NCBI GenBank assembly: GCA_964415965.1
Contig: CAYQCK010000001.1
Coordinates: forward strand, 186,001-250,000
DNA length: 64,000 nt
Direction: 5' to 3'
Source of the DNA: CAIKNB01 sp964415965
Lineage (GTDB): Bacteria; Patescibacteriota; Patescibacteriia; 2-12-FULL-60-25
Made by a program: the position numbers and the translations under genes. The first letter of the stretch is position 1, and the number at the start of each line of letters is the position of its first letter. Positions 1 to 8,030 of this stretch are shown here, in pieces. Under the pieces are notes generated by a model. It was not told the DNA's origin, made no database searches, and was given only the letters and a program-made list of their open reading frames with translations.

Positions 1-4
1 GGAG

Positions 5-26
5 ACCCCGGGTCTTTGCCCGGGGT
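5..26 (-). terminator. Possible terminator hairpin at window edge
   Basis: Eight-base-pair stem (5-12 with 19-26) and a six-base loop just after the stop codon of the minus-strand CYTH gene. The U-tract expected on the minus strand would lie before base 1, so it cannot be checked. Confidence 0.4.
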
Positions 27-40
27 GTCAAAATGAAAAT

Positions 41-652
41 CTATGTCCGCGGCTTCAGGTCGGATTTTGTCTTCAGGAACGGGTTGTCTTCGCCGAAGGT
101 GATTGACGGCAGCCAGTTGTTGATCAGGTCGATGGGCCAGTTGTATTTGGCGGAGTAGAGGAGGTCGACCGAACCGAAGACGGCCGTCGCGTAGTCGAAG
201 CCGATTTTTTCGCTCGCGGCCTTGACCGCCGCCTCGTCCGGGCCTTCCACCTCGACATACGGCTCCAGGAACGGCCACTCATCGATGGTGATGTCGCAGC
301 CGTCCAGCTCCCAACGCTCCCGTTTGCTTTCCTGGAACGCCTTCACTTCGCAGCCCATGGTCTTGAGCAGCTCGACCGCGTTCTGGTAATTGTCGACTTT
401 TAGGCAGATTTCCTTTTGGTCCTCGATCTTGTCGCCGTTCACGATCTTCAAGCTCAGGGTTATCTTGTCCGACTCGTCCCGCACCCGCAGCCACCCGCCG
501 GGGATCTCGTGGCCTTTCGGGAATTTGAAGACATGGCGGCGCTGCATGAATTCCGGTTTGACGAGTTCGGCGCCGGCCGCCTTCAGACGTCCGCGGATGT
601 CGTCCTTGTCCATGTTGGGGAAAGTCGCTTCGTATTCGATGGCTATGGGCAT
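41..652 (-). CDS. CYTH domain protein (class IV adenylate cyclase / tripolyphosphatase-like)
   Basis: About 203 residues resembling the CYTH (triphosphate tunnel metalloenzyme) fold, whose members act on triphosphate substrates with divalent metal; this could be a CyaB-type cyclase, thiamine triphosphatase or inorganic triphosphatase. The N-terminal signature EYEAT (residues 6-10) matches ExExK except that Thr replaces the Lys. Basic strand WLRVRDES, SLKI, and the acidic end DEWPFLEPYVEVEG are visible. I chose ATG at 652, preceded by T as in most genes here; a TTG three codons upstream is the alternative. It is monocistronic and the substrate cannot be assigned. Confidence 0.75.
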   Translation of the reverse strand: MPIAIEYEATFPNMDKDDIRGRLKAAGAELVKPEFMQRRHVFKFPKGHEIPGGWLRVRDESDKITLSLKIVNGDKIEDQKEICLKVDNYQNAVELLKTMGCEVKAFQESKRERWELDGCDITIDEWPFLEPYVEVEGPDEAAVKAASEKIGFDYATAVFGSVDLLYSAKYNWPIDLINNWLPSITFGEDNPFLKTKSDLKPRT

Positions 653-690
653 ATTTAGCAAGAGGTTAGTGGATTGTCCGTCCTTTGTCC

Positions 691-723
691 AAATTAAAGA
701 CGCTCCGCGATATGCGGAGCGTC
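691..723 (-). terminator. Rho-independent terminator
   Basis: Perfect 10-bp stem (699-708 with 714-723), five-base loop, followed on the minus strand by TTTAATTT. It ends the inositol-monophosphatase-like gene. Confidence 0.8.
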
Positions 724-743
724 AAGCTCGGGTCGTTTTGGAC

Positions 744-1640
744 TCAGCAGTTGCTATCCAGCCACGTCAGGAGTTCAGGCACCCGTGAGCGATGTATGAA
801 GAGCTGTTCTTCGTTCCTCCGGATAGTCCGGTCTGAGACCATCATGTCGCCTGGACACCAGGCGTCTCCGGCGACATTCGGCACGTATCGGTCGAAACCG
901 AGGGATTTGCAGATGCCTATGACAGGCGCCGAGTCCCAGGGCGTGTCGAACTTCGGCTTGAGCAGGACCGCGCCGACTTCGCCTTTCCAGAGCCGGGCCG
1001 TACTGACCCCGACGCTGCCCGAAGCTATCTCGTAATCCTTGAACAGCCTGCGCTCGTCGGACGGCGAGGTCATGTCACGGACCAGCTTCGAATGGCGTTC
1101 CGGTCTCTCGCGCATGAGGATGACCTGGTCTTTGAGCCGGAGGGTCTTGTCCACGGCCAGCGTCTCGCCGAAGCCGTATTCGCTGATGCGGTGGACTTTG
1201 CTCGATTCGGGACGGAACCCGTAGATCTCGCGGGTCATGACATCGCCGACGTAAGCCGCGAGGATATTGAATTCTTGGACGAGCGCGATCATGGTCCCGA
1301 TGCCGTGCGATTGGCGGCGTTTGAACGCCTTGGTGCCGTCGAGCGGGTCGACCGTGAAGTACATGCCGATATCCGGATGCGGTTCGACGCGCAGATGGTC
1401 TTCCTCGGCCACGATGCCGTAGCCCGGGAACGCCTCGGTGATCATCTTGACGTAGATTTCCTGCGCCGCCCTGTCCGCGCTCGTGAAGATGTCGTCCATC
1501 TGTCCGTCGTGGCCCTCTTTGGCGGTCACCTCGAAGGCGAAGCGCTGGGCGCGGATGGCTTCGATGGCGCGCCGCACCATCTCCTTCATGATGAAGCCGA
1601 TGGCATGGGCGTTCATGTTGCCGTAGGTAGTGTATTTCAT
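744..1640 (-). CDS. Inositol monophosphatase family protein
   Basis: 298 residues with the metal-binding motifs of the Mg-dependent, lithium-sensitive phosphatase superfamily (IMPase, FBPase, 3'(2'),5'-bisphosphate nucleotidase): AEED at 78-81, DPLDGT at 98-103 and WDSAP at 235-239. These coordinate two or three Mg ions that hydrolyse a phosphomonoester. The substrate (inositol phosphate, PAP or a sugar phosphate) cannot be read from the sequence. ATG at 1640 has a GAGGG about 8 nt upstream; a TTG two codons earlier is possible. Single-gene unit with its own terminator. Confidence 0.85.
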   Translation of the reverse strand: MKYTTYGNMNAHAIGFIMKEMVRRAIEAIRAQRFAFEVTAKEGHDGQMDDIFTSADRAAQEIYVKMITEAFPGYGIVAEEDHLRVEPHPDIGMYFTVDPLDGTKAFKRRQSHGIGTMIALVQEFNILAAYVGDVMTREIYGFRPESSKVHRISEYGFGETLAVDKTLRLKDQVILMRERPERHSKLVRDMTSPSDERRLFKDYEIASGSVGVSTARLWKGEVGAVLLKPKFDTPWDSAPVIGICKSLGFDRYVPNVAGDAWCPGDMMVSDRTIRRNEEQLFIHRSRVPELLTWLDSNC

Positions 1641-1718
1641 GCGCAAACCCTCGAAATGTTTGGAATGTACGCGCCAAACTTGGCACGAATAACCGTTAAA
1701 GTCAAGCCAAGCGCCCTG

Positions 1719-1754
1719 AAAATGAAAGGCGCCCCGCGAGGATTGCGGAGCGCC
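1719..1754 (-). terminator. Rho-independent terminator
   Basis: Stem 1728-1737 with 1745-1754 (one G-U pair on the minus strand), then TTTCATTTT on the minus strand. It ends the methyltransferase operon. Confidence 0.75.
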
Positions 1755-1758
1755 GTAG

Positions 1759-2391
1759 TCAGCCGTTCCGGGCGAAGGCGAAGCTGATGAAGGTGCTCCG
1801 TTCCGAAACGCGTTGGCTGGTGCAACGGAGGGGACTGAACCCGTCCTTGCACCAACCCATGACTTCCTCGGGCGTCACGTAGCTGAACCACCGTTTGGCT
1901 CCGGGGAAGCGCTCGTGGTCTTCCAGCCTCTCGTCCGAACCCTGCTTGAACGCCATGGACAGGATTCCATCCGTCTTGAGCCATTTGCGCAGCTTGGCGA
2001 TCATGGCCGGGATGCGCGCTTTGGGCAGATGCAGGAGCGAGGCGTACGCCCAGATGCCGTCGAAGGAACCGAGATTGAATTCGAGCTCCTCCATGTCGGC
2101 GACTTCGGCCCGGAGGCCGCGCTGGCGGCAAAGCCCGACCATGGCCGGCGAGAGGTCCGTGCACAACACGCTGAACCCGTGTCCCTTGAAGAACTCGGCA
2201 TGCGCGCCCGGGCCGGAGCCCAGGTCCAGGATGCGTCGGCCCGGGAGGTTGTACAGGAAGAAGTTGGCCTCGACGATCACGCGTTCGCGGAAGTGCTTGG
2301 CGAAGCGCTCGGCGAAGAGTTCGGGGTAGCGGTCGTAGGCGGCCAAGGTCTCGGCCTTCCAGTCTTCCATCGCCTTTCGCCCATCGCTCAT
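1759..2391 (-). CDS. Class I SAM-dependent methyltransferase
   Basis: 210 residues with a Rossmann methyltransferase core: motif I ILDLGSGPG at 54-62 binds SAM, and an acidic residue at 79 (CTDLS) would bind the ribose. A typical late strand GILSMAF follows. The acceptor is unknown; the fold resembles small-molecule (UbiE/Methyltransf_11-like) enzymes rather than rRNA or DNA methylases. It overlaps the upstream orphan gene by ATGA, so the two are probably translationally coupled. Confidence 0.8.
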   Translation of the reverse strand: MSDGRKAMEDWKAETLAAYDRYPELFAERFAKHFRERVIVEANFFLYNLPGRRILDLGSGPGAHAEFFKGHGFSVLCTDLSPAMVGLCRQRGLRAEVADMEELEFNLGSFDGIWAYASLLHLPKARIPAMIAKLRKWLKTDGILSMAFKQGSDERLEDHERFPGAKRWFSYVTPEEVMGWCKDGFSPLRCTSQRVSERSTFISFAFARNG

Positions 2392-2747
2392 CGTCCACCG
2401 TCCCGTCTGACCCGCGCGAAACCGTCGAAGTGCGCGGCGTCGTCAGTGAAGACTTCGGTCACGAGGTAGCGGCCGCGGGTCCAGACCTCGCCGTCCTCGA
2501 TGTAATGGGCGGCTTCGAGGATGCGGATGCTGGCCAGGGGACGCGAGAGGACCTGGTTGCCCTTGGTTTCGAGCAGCGGGATTTCCCCCAGGAGCCAGTA
2601 GTTGCGCTGGCCCTTCTTCTTGAACACGTATGATTTTCCGATGTCCAGCTTGTCTGGCAGGCACTCGTCGGCCCCACGGCGCCGCTCCCGGAATTCGGCG
2701 AAATCGCGCAACGCCAGGTCCGGGTTGAATTCGACTTGGATGCCCAT
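2388..2747 (-). CDS. Hypothetical protein, first gene of methyltransferase operon
   Basis: 119 residues, no recognised domain. It is charged and mixed alpha/beta, without a signal peptide or membrane segment. A lysine-rich stretch (SYVFKKKGQRNYWLLG) is followed by predicted strands. A GAGGGA lies about 8 nt before the ATG, so it belongs to the minority of genes here with SD-like leaders. ATGA overlap with the methyltransferase suggests a shared pathway. I cannot assign a function. Confidence 0.7.
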   Translation of the reverse strand: MGIQVEFNPDLALRDFAEFRERRRGADECLPDKLDIGKSYVFKKKGQRNYWLLGEIPLLETKGNQVLSRPLASIRILEAAHYIEDGEVWTRGRYLVTEVFTDDAAHFDGFARVRRDGGR

Positions 2748-2792
2748 GGTTCGGTCCCTCGCCTCGGTTGAAGGTGCCTGCGGATTTAAGCA

Positions 2793-2828
2793 ACAAAAAA
2801 ACGGCCGGTCAACAATCCTGGCCGGCCG
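2793..2828 (-). terminator. Rho-independent terminator
   Basis: Stem 2802-2808 with 2822-2828 followed by a run of seven or more U on the minus strand. It terminates the Nudix/BASS/DUF1232 cluster. Confidence 0.85.
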
Positions 2829-2832
2829 CCGG

Positions 2833-3240
2833 TCACTCCGGACGGTATCTTTGCTTGAGCAGGTTCTCGATGGGCAGGAAGAGCGGCCGCGGCATCTCGT
2901 CCCAGGCGAACCAGCCGATGTCCGCGATCTTGTCAGGTTCCATGATGCGCGGCTCGCCGGCTTTCAGTTTCGCCTGCACGAACAGCGTCACGTAATGCTT
3001 GTCCTCGTCGGCGAAGATGTCGTTCGTGAAGGCGACGGGCCTCGCTTCCCCGATCTCGATGCCTAATTCCTCGCGCGTCTCGCGGATGGCGCATTCCTCC
3101 GGCGACTCGCTCCATTCCAGATGCCCGCCGGGGAAACTCCAGGTACCGTCGCCGTGGGCGTTGCGGCGCTTCTGCATCAGGACCTTGCCGTCCCTGACGA
3201 CGATCGCGCCGACGCCGATTTTCGGCCTACGCGTTTCCAT
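2833..3240 (-). CDS. Nudix hydrolase
   Basis: 135 residues. The complete Nudix box (G x5 E x7 REUxEExGU) is at residues 38-60, with the catalytic REtrEELG core intact. Such enzymes hydrolyse nucleoside diphosphates linked to another moiety. The GGHLEWSES form resembles MutT/NUDT15-like enzymes, so sanitising oxidised or unusual NTPs is the likeliest role, but the substrate is inferred. Its start overlaps the end of the transporter gene by 14 nt, consistent with one transcript. Confidence 0.9.
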   Translation of the reverse strand: METRRPKIGVGAIVVRDGKVLMQKRRNAHGDGTWSFPGGHLEWSESPEECAIRETREELGIEIGEARPVAFTNDIFADEDKHYVTLFVQAKLKAGEPRIMEPDKIADIGWFAWDEMPRPLFLPIENLLKQRYRPE

Positions 3241-4183
3241 GGCGTTTCTTTTGGGTTAGGTATTTGAACGGGAGCATGAGCAGACTCCAGGGCAGGACCG
3301 AGAGCACGACCGGCACCACGATCTTCGGGTCGTTGAAGAACTTGCCGGCCAGGTAGATGGCGAGCGTGAAGTTCAGGTACGTCAGGCAGATGGTGATGGT
3401 CACGCGGTCGTCGCGTTTGCGCCACCAGACCGCGTACCAACCGACGGCGTGGAACAGCCCGAACAGGATGAAAAGCGCCAGCACTTCGAGCAGGAACGCC
3501 AGGTTCAGGCCGCCCAGGATGGTCTCCGCCTGCTTGGCCACGATGCCCATGATGAGCAGGCCGAGCAGCGCGGTCGAGATGGGCTTGAACGTGAAATACG
3601 ACGCCTTGATCCTGCGGTGCCAGAAATACTTGATGAGGTTGGCCAGGATGAACGGGATGAAGATGACTTTGACCAGCGAGAGGAACATGCCCAGCGTGTC
3701 GACCTGGACGCTGGCGCCGGCCAGGAGCTTGACCATGAGCGGCACCGTGAACGGCGCGAGGAGCGAGGTCGAGATGGTCAGCACAAGCGCCAGGCTTTGC
3801 TTGCCGCCGCAGATCTCGGAGAGCAGGGGCGAGGTCATGCCCGCCGGCATGGCGGCCAAAAGCAGGAAGGCGATAGCCAAGTCGGGATAGACGAGCTGCG
3901 TGGCGTAATACACGACGACGGGCAGGCCGATGAGCATCACGAAATTCACGACCACGACCATCTTCGTGTCCTTGAGGTATTTCAGGACTTCCTTCAGGTC
4001 GATCTTGAGCGCCGAGAGGAAGAAGATGATGCCGAGGAAAACCGTGCCGTACGGCGCGAGCGCTATCGCGTATCGCGGCAGCAGCAGCCCCACGGCCAGC
4101 GAGAACAGCAGCACGAAGACGTAGGACTCGAGCAGCTGGTGGAAATAATGGAGGAGTTTCATGGTATTCGTGTGTAAGGTCAT
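3227..4183 (-). CDS. Bile acid:sodium symporter (BASS/SBF) family transporter
   Basis: About 318 residues, with nine or ten hydrophobic segments and the BASS-like pattern of GLPVVVYY, MPAGMTSPLLSE and a late TYLNFTLAIYLAG segment. Family members co-transport organic anions with sodium; the substrate is unknown. Start is uncertain: ATG at 4183 lies inside a dispersed repeat that brings a GGAG in front of it, while ATG at 4162 (MKLLHYF) gives a shorter N-terminus. It lies between DUF1232 and Nudix genes, probably co-transcribed. Confidence 0.8.
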   Translation of the reverse strand: MTLHTNTMKLLHYFHQLLESYVFVLLFSLAVGLLLPRYAIALAPYGTVFLGIIFFLSALKIDLKEVLKYLKDTKMVVVVNFVMLIGLPVVVYYATQLVYPDLAIAFLLLAAMPAGMTSPLLSEICGGKQSLALVLTISTSLLAPFTVPLMVKLLAGASVQVDTLGMFLSLVKVIFIPFILANLIKYFWHRRIKASYFTFKPISTALLGLLIMGIVAKQAETILGGLNLAFLLEVLALFILFGLFHAVGWYAVWWRKRDDRVTITICLTYLNFTLAIYLAGKFFNDPKIVVPVVLSVLPWSLLMLPFKYLTQKKRHGNA

Positions 4184-4202
4184 TCGCTCCGCTCAGGACG
4201 AC
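4178..4202 (-). repeat. Dispersed repeat, GTCGTCCTGAGCGGAGCGAA type
   Basis: A 25-nt element, a widely distributed intergenic repeat type; a second copy is at 39167 on the plus strand. Here it supplies the last Ser codons and TGA stop of the DUF1232 gene and an in-frame ATG of the transporter. Confidence 0.65.
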
Positions 4203-4444
4203 GGTTTGTTCTCTTCCAGGTACCGGTTCGTCGCGTGGACCAGGTACCAGGCCGCGATGACGTCGAAGCCGATGTCCTCGAGCCAACCGAAGAACGGCAC
4301 CAGGTCAGGCACCAGGTCCAACGGCCAGACCATGTACAGCACGGCCAAGCCGACCAGGACTTTCGGCTTCCAGTCGCTCCGGGGATCGCGGATGAACCGC
4401 CAGATGTTGCGCCAGTGGGGGATGAGTTGTTTCGTCTTTCGCAT
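4193..4444 (-). CDS. DUF1232 (YkvA-like) small membrane protein
   Basis: 83 residues. The core (VLYMVWPLDLVPDLVPFFGWLEDIG) matches the DUF1232 signature with the conserved P-DLxPD turn between two short hydrophobic segments. Family members are small membrane proteins of unknown function. Its final codons and stop lie in a dispersed repeat, so the C-terminus may have been reshaped by repeat insertion. First gene of the cluster with the transporter and Nudix genes. Confidence 0.8.
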   Translation of the reverse strand: MRKTKQLIPHWRNIWRFIRDPRSDWKPKVLVGLAVLYMVWPLDLVPDLVPFFGWLEDIGFDVIAAWYLVHATNRYLEENKPSS

Positions 4445-4485
4445 GTCGGCATGGTATCAGCTTTCCGGGTCGCCGCAAAAAACCG

Positions 4486-4522
4486 GATAAGAAACACGCC
4501 CCGCTCGGGATCGAGTGGGGCG
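4486..4522 (-). terminator. Probable terminator
   Basis: Eleven-bp stem (4497-4507 with 4512-4522, one wobble) and a weak U-rich tail TGTTTCTT on the minus strand. It follows the orphan gene at 4545. Confidence 0.6.
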
Positions 4523-4544
4523 CGAGGCGAAGGGACGGACGGCG

Positions 4545-4955
4545 TCAGATGCTGGGGACGCCTTCGGGCAGGATGTCGTCCCGGGAACGGAAGTCCTCGA
4601 TCAGGGCGATTTCGCGGCCGTCGGGCGTGATGGCGAAAGCCGTTTGGCCCTCGTGCCGGCGCCGGATGGCGATGCGCCGGGTGTCGAACGGCTCTTCGTA
4701 GACGAAGGCCGTGCCGTCCTCGAGCTTGCGTCCCACGCGGTAGCGATTGATCCCTTCCGGGACCTTGAACACGACGACGTTCCGCCAGCTGGCCAGCCAG
4801 AGGAATGCTTGGTTCCACCAGCGCGTCGGCATGACCGACTTATCGCCCTGCACTTGCGTTCCGATGATTTGGCTGGCGTCGATTTCCTGTGTGTACATCA
4901 AGAACTCCTTGAAGGTGCGCATGTCCGGAATTTCGGACATGGTCGGATTGACCAT
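4545..4955 (-). CDS. Hypothetical protein
   Basis: 136 residues, no recognised family. No signal peptide; one moderately hydrophobic stretch around WWNQAFLWLASW, otherwise charged, ending in GVPSI. It is divergent from the CCA-adding enzyme gene and has its own terminator, so it is likely a real single-gene unit. Function unknown. Confidence 0.6.
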   Translation of the reverse strand: MVNPTMSEIPDMRTFKEFLMYTQEIDASQIIGTQVQGDKSVMPTRWWNQAFLWLASWRNVVVFKVPEGINRYRVGRKLEDGTAFVYEEPFDTRRIAIRRRHEGQTAFAITPDGREIALIEDFRSRDDILPEGVPSI

Positions 4956-4994
4956 GATTTATAGCATGAAACCCCGGTTTTGTCAAGCTATAAA

Positions 4995-5024
4995 TTGGCT
5001 AATTTTGCCTATTTTCTGTATCAT
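4995..5024 (+). promoter_or_regulatory. Promoter of CCA-adding enzyme gene
   Basis: TTGGCT - 18 nt - TATCAT, with the -10 box 13 nt before ATG at 5038, so the 5' untranslated region would be only a few nucleotides. Confidence 0.5.
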
Positions 5025-5037
5025 TGGGCCTAACGCT

Positions 5038-6657
5038 ATGTTCCCGAAATCGGAGATGGTATCCAGTCCGTTCTCTATGCCGAAGCCGCACGGCGAAGAC
5101 ATGTCGGATCCGGTCGTCCAGCGCGAACGTCTGGAGGCCCAGGACCCGAAAATCCTGGCCGCCGTCCGCGATTTGGCGACCCGGATCTTGGCCTGCCGCA
5201 TGGATCCTGAATTCCCGGAGCGCAAGCCCCAAGCTTTGGTGGTCGGCGGTTTTGTCCGCGATGCCCTGTTGGGCAAGCGGCCGGCGGACGCCGACGTCGA
5301 AGTCTACGGCATGTCCCCGCAACGCCTCGAGAAATTCCTCGAAGAGCTTTTCCCGGGCAAGGTCAACACGGTCGGCAAGACGTTCGGCATCTTCAGCGTC
5401 TCGCTCGGCGGCGGCATCGAACTCGACATCAGCTTGCCGCGCCGCGAATCCAAGGTCGGCGAAGGCCACAAGGGTTTCGAAGTCGACGGCGATCCCACGA
5501 TGAGCGTCGAGGAAGCCGCCCGGCGCCGGGATTTTTCCTTCAATGCCCTGGCCGCAGACATCCTGTCGGGGGAGGTCGTGGATCCGTACGGCGGCATCGA
5601 GGATCTGCGGACCAAGACCTTGCGCGTCACCGACCCCGAGCGTTTCCAGGACGACGCGCTGCGTATCTACCGGGGGCTGCAGTTCGCGGCGCGCATGGGC
5701 CTCAAAGCCGAGCCGCAGACGTTCGGGCTCATGCGCCAGATGGTTGAGCGGGGAGAGCTCACCGTGCTGGTCGAACCGCGCAAGGCCAAAGAGCTACAGA
5801 AGACCGATGTCGGACGCCGTCTGCTCGAGCAGGGCGATATCGTATCCATCGAGAAAGGCGCGCAGCAGCGTGGCCTGACCGGTCCGCGCATATCGGAAGA
5901 ACTCAAGAAGCTGATGCTCAAGGCCCCCCTTCCCTCGGTCGGCCTGGAGCTGGCGCGCGAGCTCGGGATCCTGGAGCGATATTATCCGGAATTCGGCGCG
6001 ACCGATGCCCAGGACCCGGGATGGAGAAGGTTGCTGGACAGCGTCGACGGCGCGGCCAAGCTCGTCCGCGAACTCGCCTGGCTCAAGGATTTGCCCGACA
6101 AGGAGCGCGACGAATGCCGCCTGCAGATCATGCTGGGCGCTTTGGCCGCCGGTTTCGGGCGCGAATCGGCGGATATCCGCCGATTGGCCGAGGGCTTCCT
6201 GCTGCGCCAGGAATTCAATCTCGACAAGGTCGCGAAACCGGCGATCAGCGCCGCGGCCGAATGCTCTGAGTCCGCGCGCATCCTGGAGGCGTCCGAATCC
6301 GGCGAGCTCGACGGGAAGAAGCGCGACAACGAGCTGCGCAAGTTGTTCAGGCGCATCTATCCGACCAAGCCCGAGGTGCTCGTGGCCGTGGCCCAAGCCG
6401 TAGGGCATGGAAGCGAGGCCTCGGCCAACGGCGCTTTCCCGGCTGCGGACATGGTCCTCGATTGTGCCCGACGCCATCCCGAATGGCTCCTGGCCCCGAA
6501 CCAGATGAAGCTCGTGTCCGGCGACGAGATGATGAAACTGGGATTCAAGGGCAAGGCCTTGGGCCAGATGCAGGCCCGCATCGAGCAGTTGCGCGATGAC
6601 GGCATCATCGAGACGCGCGAACAGGCGCTTGAATTCCTGAAAAGCCAAGCTGCGTGA
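5038..6657 (+). CDS. cca: CCA-adding enzyme / poly(A) polymerase family tRNA nucleotidyltransferase
   Basis: 539 residues. Class II nucleotidyltransferase head: GGFVRD at 70-75, metal-binding DxD in RPADADVEVYG (84-86), RRRDFSFNAL at 162-171, then the tRNA-binding helical region starting DDALRIYRGLQFAARM. It adds or repairs the tRNA 3' CCA; the tRNAs in this window already encode CCA, so repair is the likelier role. The start at 5038 follows a short promoter. The body is longer than usual and has no HD motif of its own; the next gene, 1 nt after the stop, is an HD-domain protein. Confidence 0.85.
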   Translation: MFPKSEMVSSPFSMPKPHGEDMSDPVVQRERLEAQDPKILAAVRDLATRILACRMDPEFPERKPQALVVGGFVRDALLGKRPADADVEVYGMSPQRLEKFLEELFPGKVNTVGKTFGIFSVSLGGGIELDISLPRRESKVGEGHKGFEVDGDPTMSVEEAARRRDFSFNALAADILSGEVVDPYGGIEDLRTKTLRVTDPERFQDDALRIYRGLQFAARMGLKAEPQTFGLMRQMVERGELTVLVEPRKAKELQKTDVGRRLLEQGDIVSIEKGAQQRGLTGPRISEELKKLMLKAPLPSVGLELARELGILERYYPEFGATDAQDPGWRRLLDSVDGAAKLVRELAWLKDLPDKERDECRLQIMLGALAAGFGRESADIRRLAEGFLLRQEFNLDKVAKPAISAAAECSESARILEASESGELDGKKRDNELRKLFRRIYPTKPEVLVAVAQAVGHGSEASANGAFPAADMVLDCARRHPEWLLAPNQMKLVSGDEMMKLGFKGKALGQMQARIEQLRDDGIIETREQALEFLKSQAA

Positions 6658-6658
6658 T

Positions 6659-7957
6659 ATGCCCAGACTCGAACGTTTGCCCTCCCAAGATGCCGTCGAG
6701 CGGGCCGCGCCGCCGAGTCCCGACCAGCCGGTCGAGATGGCTTTCGAGGACGCCCACGAAGTCGCCCGGGCCATGGTCGAAGCGCGGAAAATCCTGAAGC
6801 AGTACCTGGAGCAGGAGCCGAAGCTCAAAGAGGTGCTGGAGACTCCGCAGTCCGCGGATAAGCACGCCGAGGGCCCGCGCATCCTCGACCACTACAAGCA
6901 CATCCTGACCAGCCTGCTTCTGCTCAAACGCGGATTTTTCACTTTCGAACGCGCTTCGCAGGCTTTGGATCTTTCTGGCCGCCGGGAAAAATGGGAGGAC
7001 GCGGTGAGGTTCATCCGGGAGAATTATGAATTGATGCTCGCCTTCGCCATCTGCCATGACCTGGCCAAGCCGGACACCTTGGGCATCTACGCCAAGAACG
7101 AAAAGGGGCTGAAGGCCGGATTCCCGGGCAAACGCAAATTCCATCTCGCCAAGAAAAACCTGACTTCCGACCAGCGACGCGGCTGGCGGGGTAAATACGA
7201 GAGCCTTGAGCGGAAGTTCGCGGCAGAGCATCCCGAACTGACTGACCCGGCCGTCCGGCAAAAGGCTTTCTTCGACGAATACGGCCTCACTGCCACCTAT
7301 GTCGGCCACGAGAACGTCACGCCCGAGAACCGCGCCATCATCGACCGCGTCGGCGCTGGCCTCGGGCTTTCGGATGAGGATGTCGATCTGCTCGTCTTTT
7401 CCATCCAGAACCACGTCAGCGGCCATCTCTCGTTCGAGAAGGGGCCGCGCGACTACCATGCCCTGGTCAAGCTGGCCGAGGCCGCCGGCGTCGATCCGCG
7501 GCGCGGGATGCTGAGTCTCCTGACCGGCATGGTCGTGGACGGGATGATGGGCGTGCGCAAATGGAAGGAATCGGGTACGGGCTATGAACTGCCGTCCGAC
7601 GCGCTGAAGAATTTCTGGGCGGCCGAATCCGCTTATCCTGCCTTCTTGGCCGAGGAAGCGCGCAAAGCCGCGGAACAGGCCGAACTCTTGCGCCTGCGCG
7701 CCGCTGCCGCGTCGGCCGGTCTGCGGGGCGACAAGCTGCGCGAGCTGGGCATCGACCTGAAAATCGGTTTTTCGTCCGTCATCGACGCGATCTTCGACGC
7801 CATCCGGGAAGACAGGGGAGCCGATCGCGCGGTCCTGGCGTCGGTCGGCCTGAATGACGATGCCATCGACGAGATCGATCGCCGTCTGGTCCGGGCGCGG
7901 GAAGCTTTCAGGGAATCGGCCAAGCCGAGTAATCCGTTCGCGAAAACAGAAAAGTAG
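6659..7957 (+). CDS. HD-domain protein coupled to CCA-adding enzyme
   Basis: 432 residues with HD phosphohydrolase features: HYKHIL (78-83), ICHDLAKP with HD at 133-134, a GHEN motif near 222 and FSIQNHVSGH. HD domains hydrolyse phosphoesters, and in some bacteria one is fused to the CCA enzyme, where it acts on 2',3'-cyclic phosphates. Here it begins one base after the CCA-enzyme stop, as if split off, so tRNA 3'-end processing is a reasonable inference. The last ~100 residues are helical and charged. Not a classical GGDEF-linked HD. Confidence 0.65.
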   Translation: MPRLERLPSQDAVERAAPPSPDQPVEMAFEDAHEVARAMVEARKILKQYLEQEPKLKEVLETPQSADKHAEGPRILDHYKHILTSLLLLKRGFFTFERASQALDLSGRREKWEDAVRFIRENYELMLAFAICHDLAKPDTLGIYAKNEKGLKAGFPGKRKFHLAKKNLTSDQRRGWRGKYESLERKFAAEHPELTDPAVRQKAFFDEYGLTATYVGHENVTPENRAIIDRVGAGLGLSDEDVDLLVFSIQNHVSGHLSFEKGPRDYHALVKLAEAAGVDPRRGMLSLLTGMVVDGMMGVRKWKESGTGYELPSDALKNFWAAESAYPAFLAEEARKAAEQAELLRLRAAAASAGLRGDKLRELGIDLKIGFSSVIDAIFDAIREDRGADRAVLASVGLNDDAIDEIDRRLVRAREAFRESAKPSNPFAKTEK

Positions 7958-7996
7958 GCTGATGATCGATTGTCGTCCGACGACAACGAATCGAAA

Positions 7997-8016
7997 TCCC
8001 CGGCCGCATGGCCGGG
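7997..8016. terminator. Hairpin between convergent genes
   Basis: Perfect 8-bp stem with loop GCAT between the stop of the HD gene (+) and the stop of the DUF805 gene (-). Weak U-rich stretches on both sides; it may serve either direction. Confidence 0.5.
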
Positions 8017-8030
8017 GATGATTGGATATT

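Noticed and set aside
4747..5037. Upstream extension of the CCA-adding enzyme
   Set aside because: It would run through the divergent orphan gene and the promoter; residues before 5038 are not family-like.
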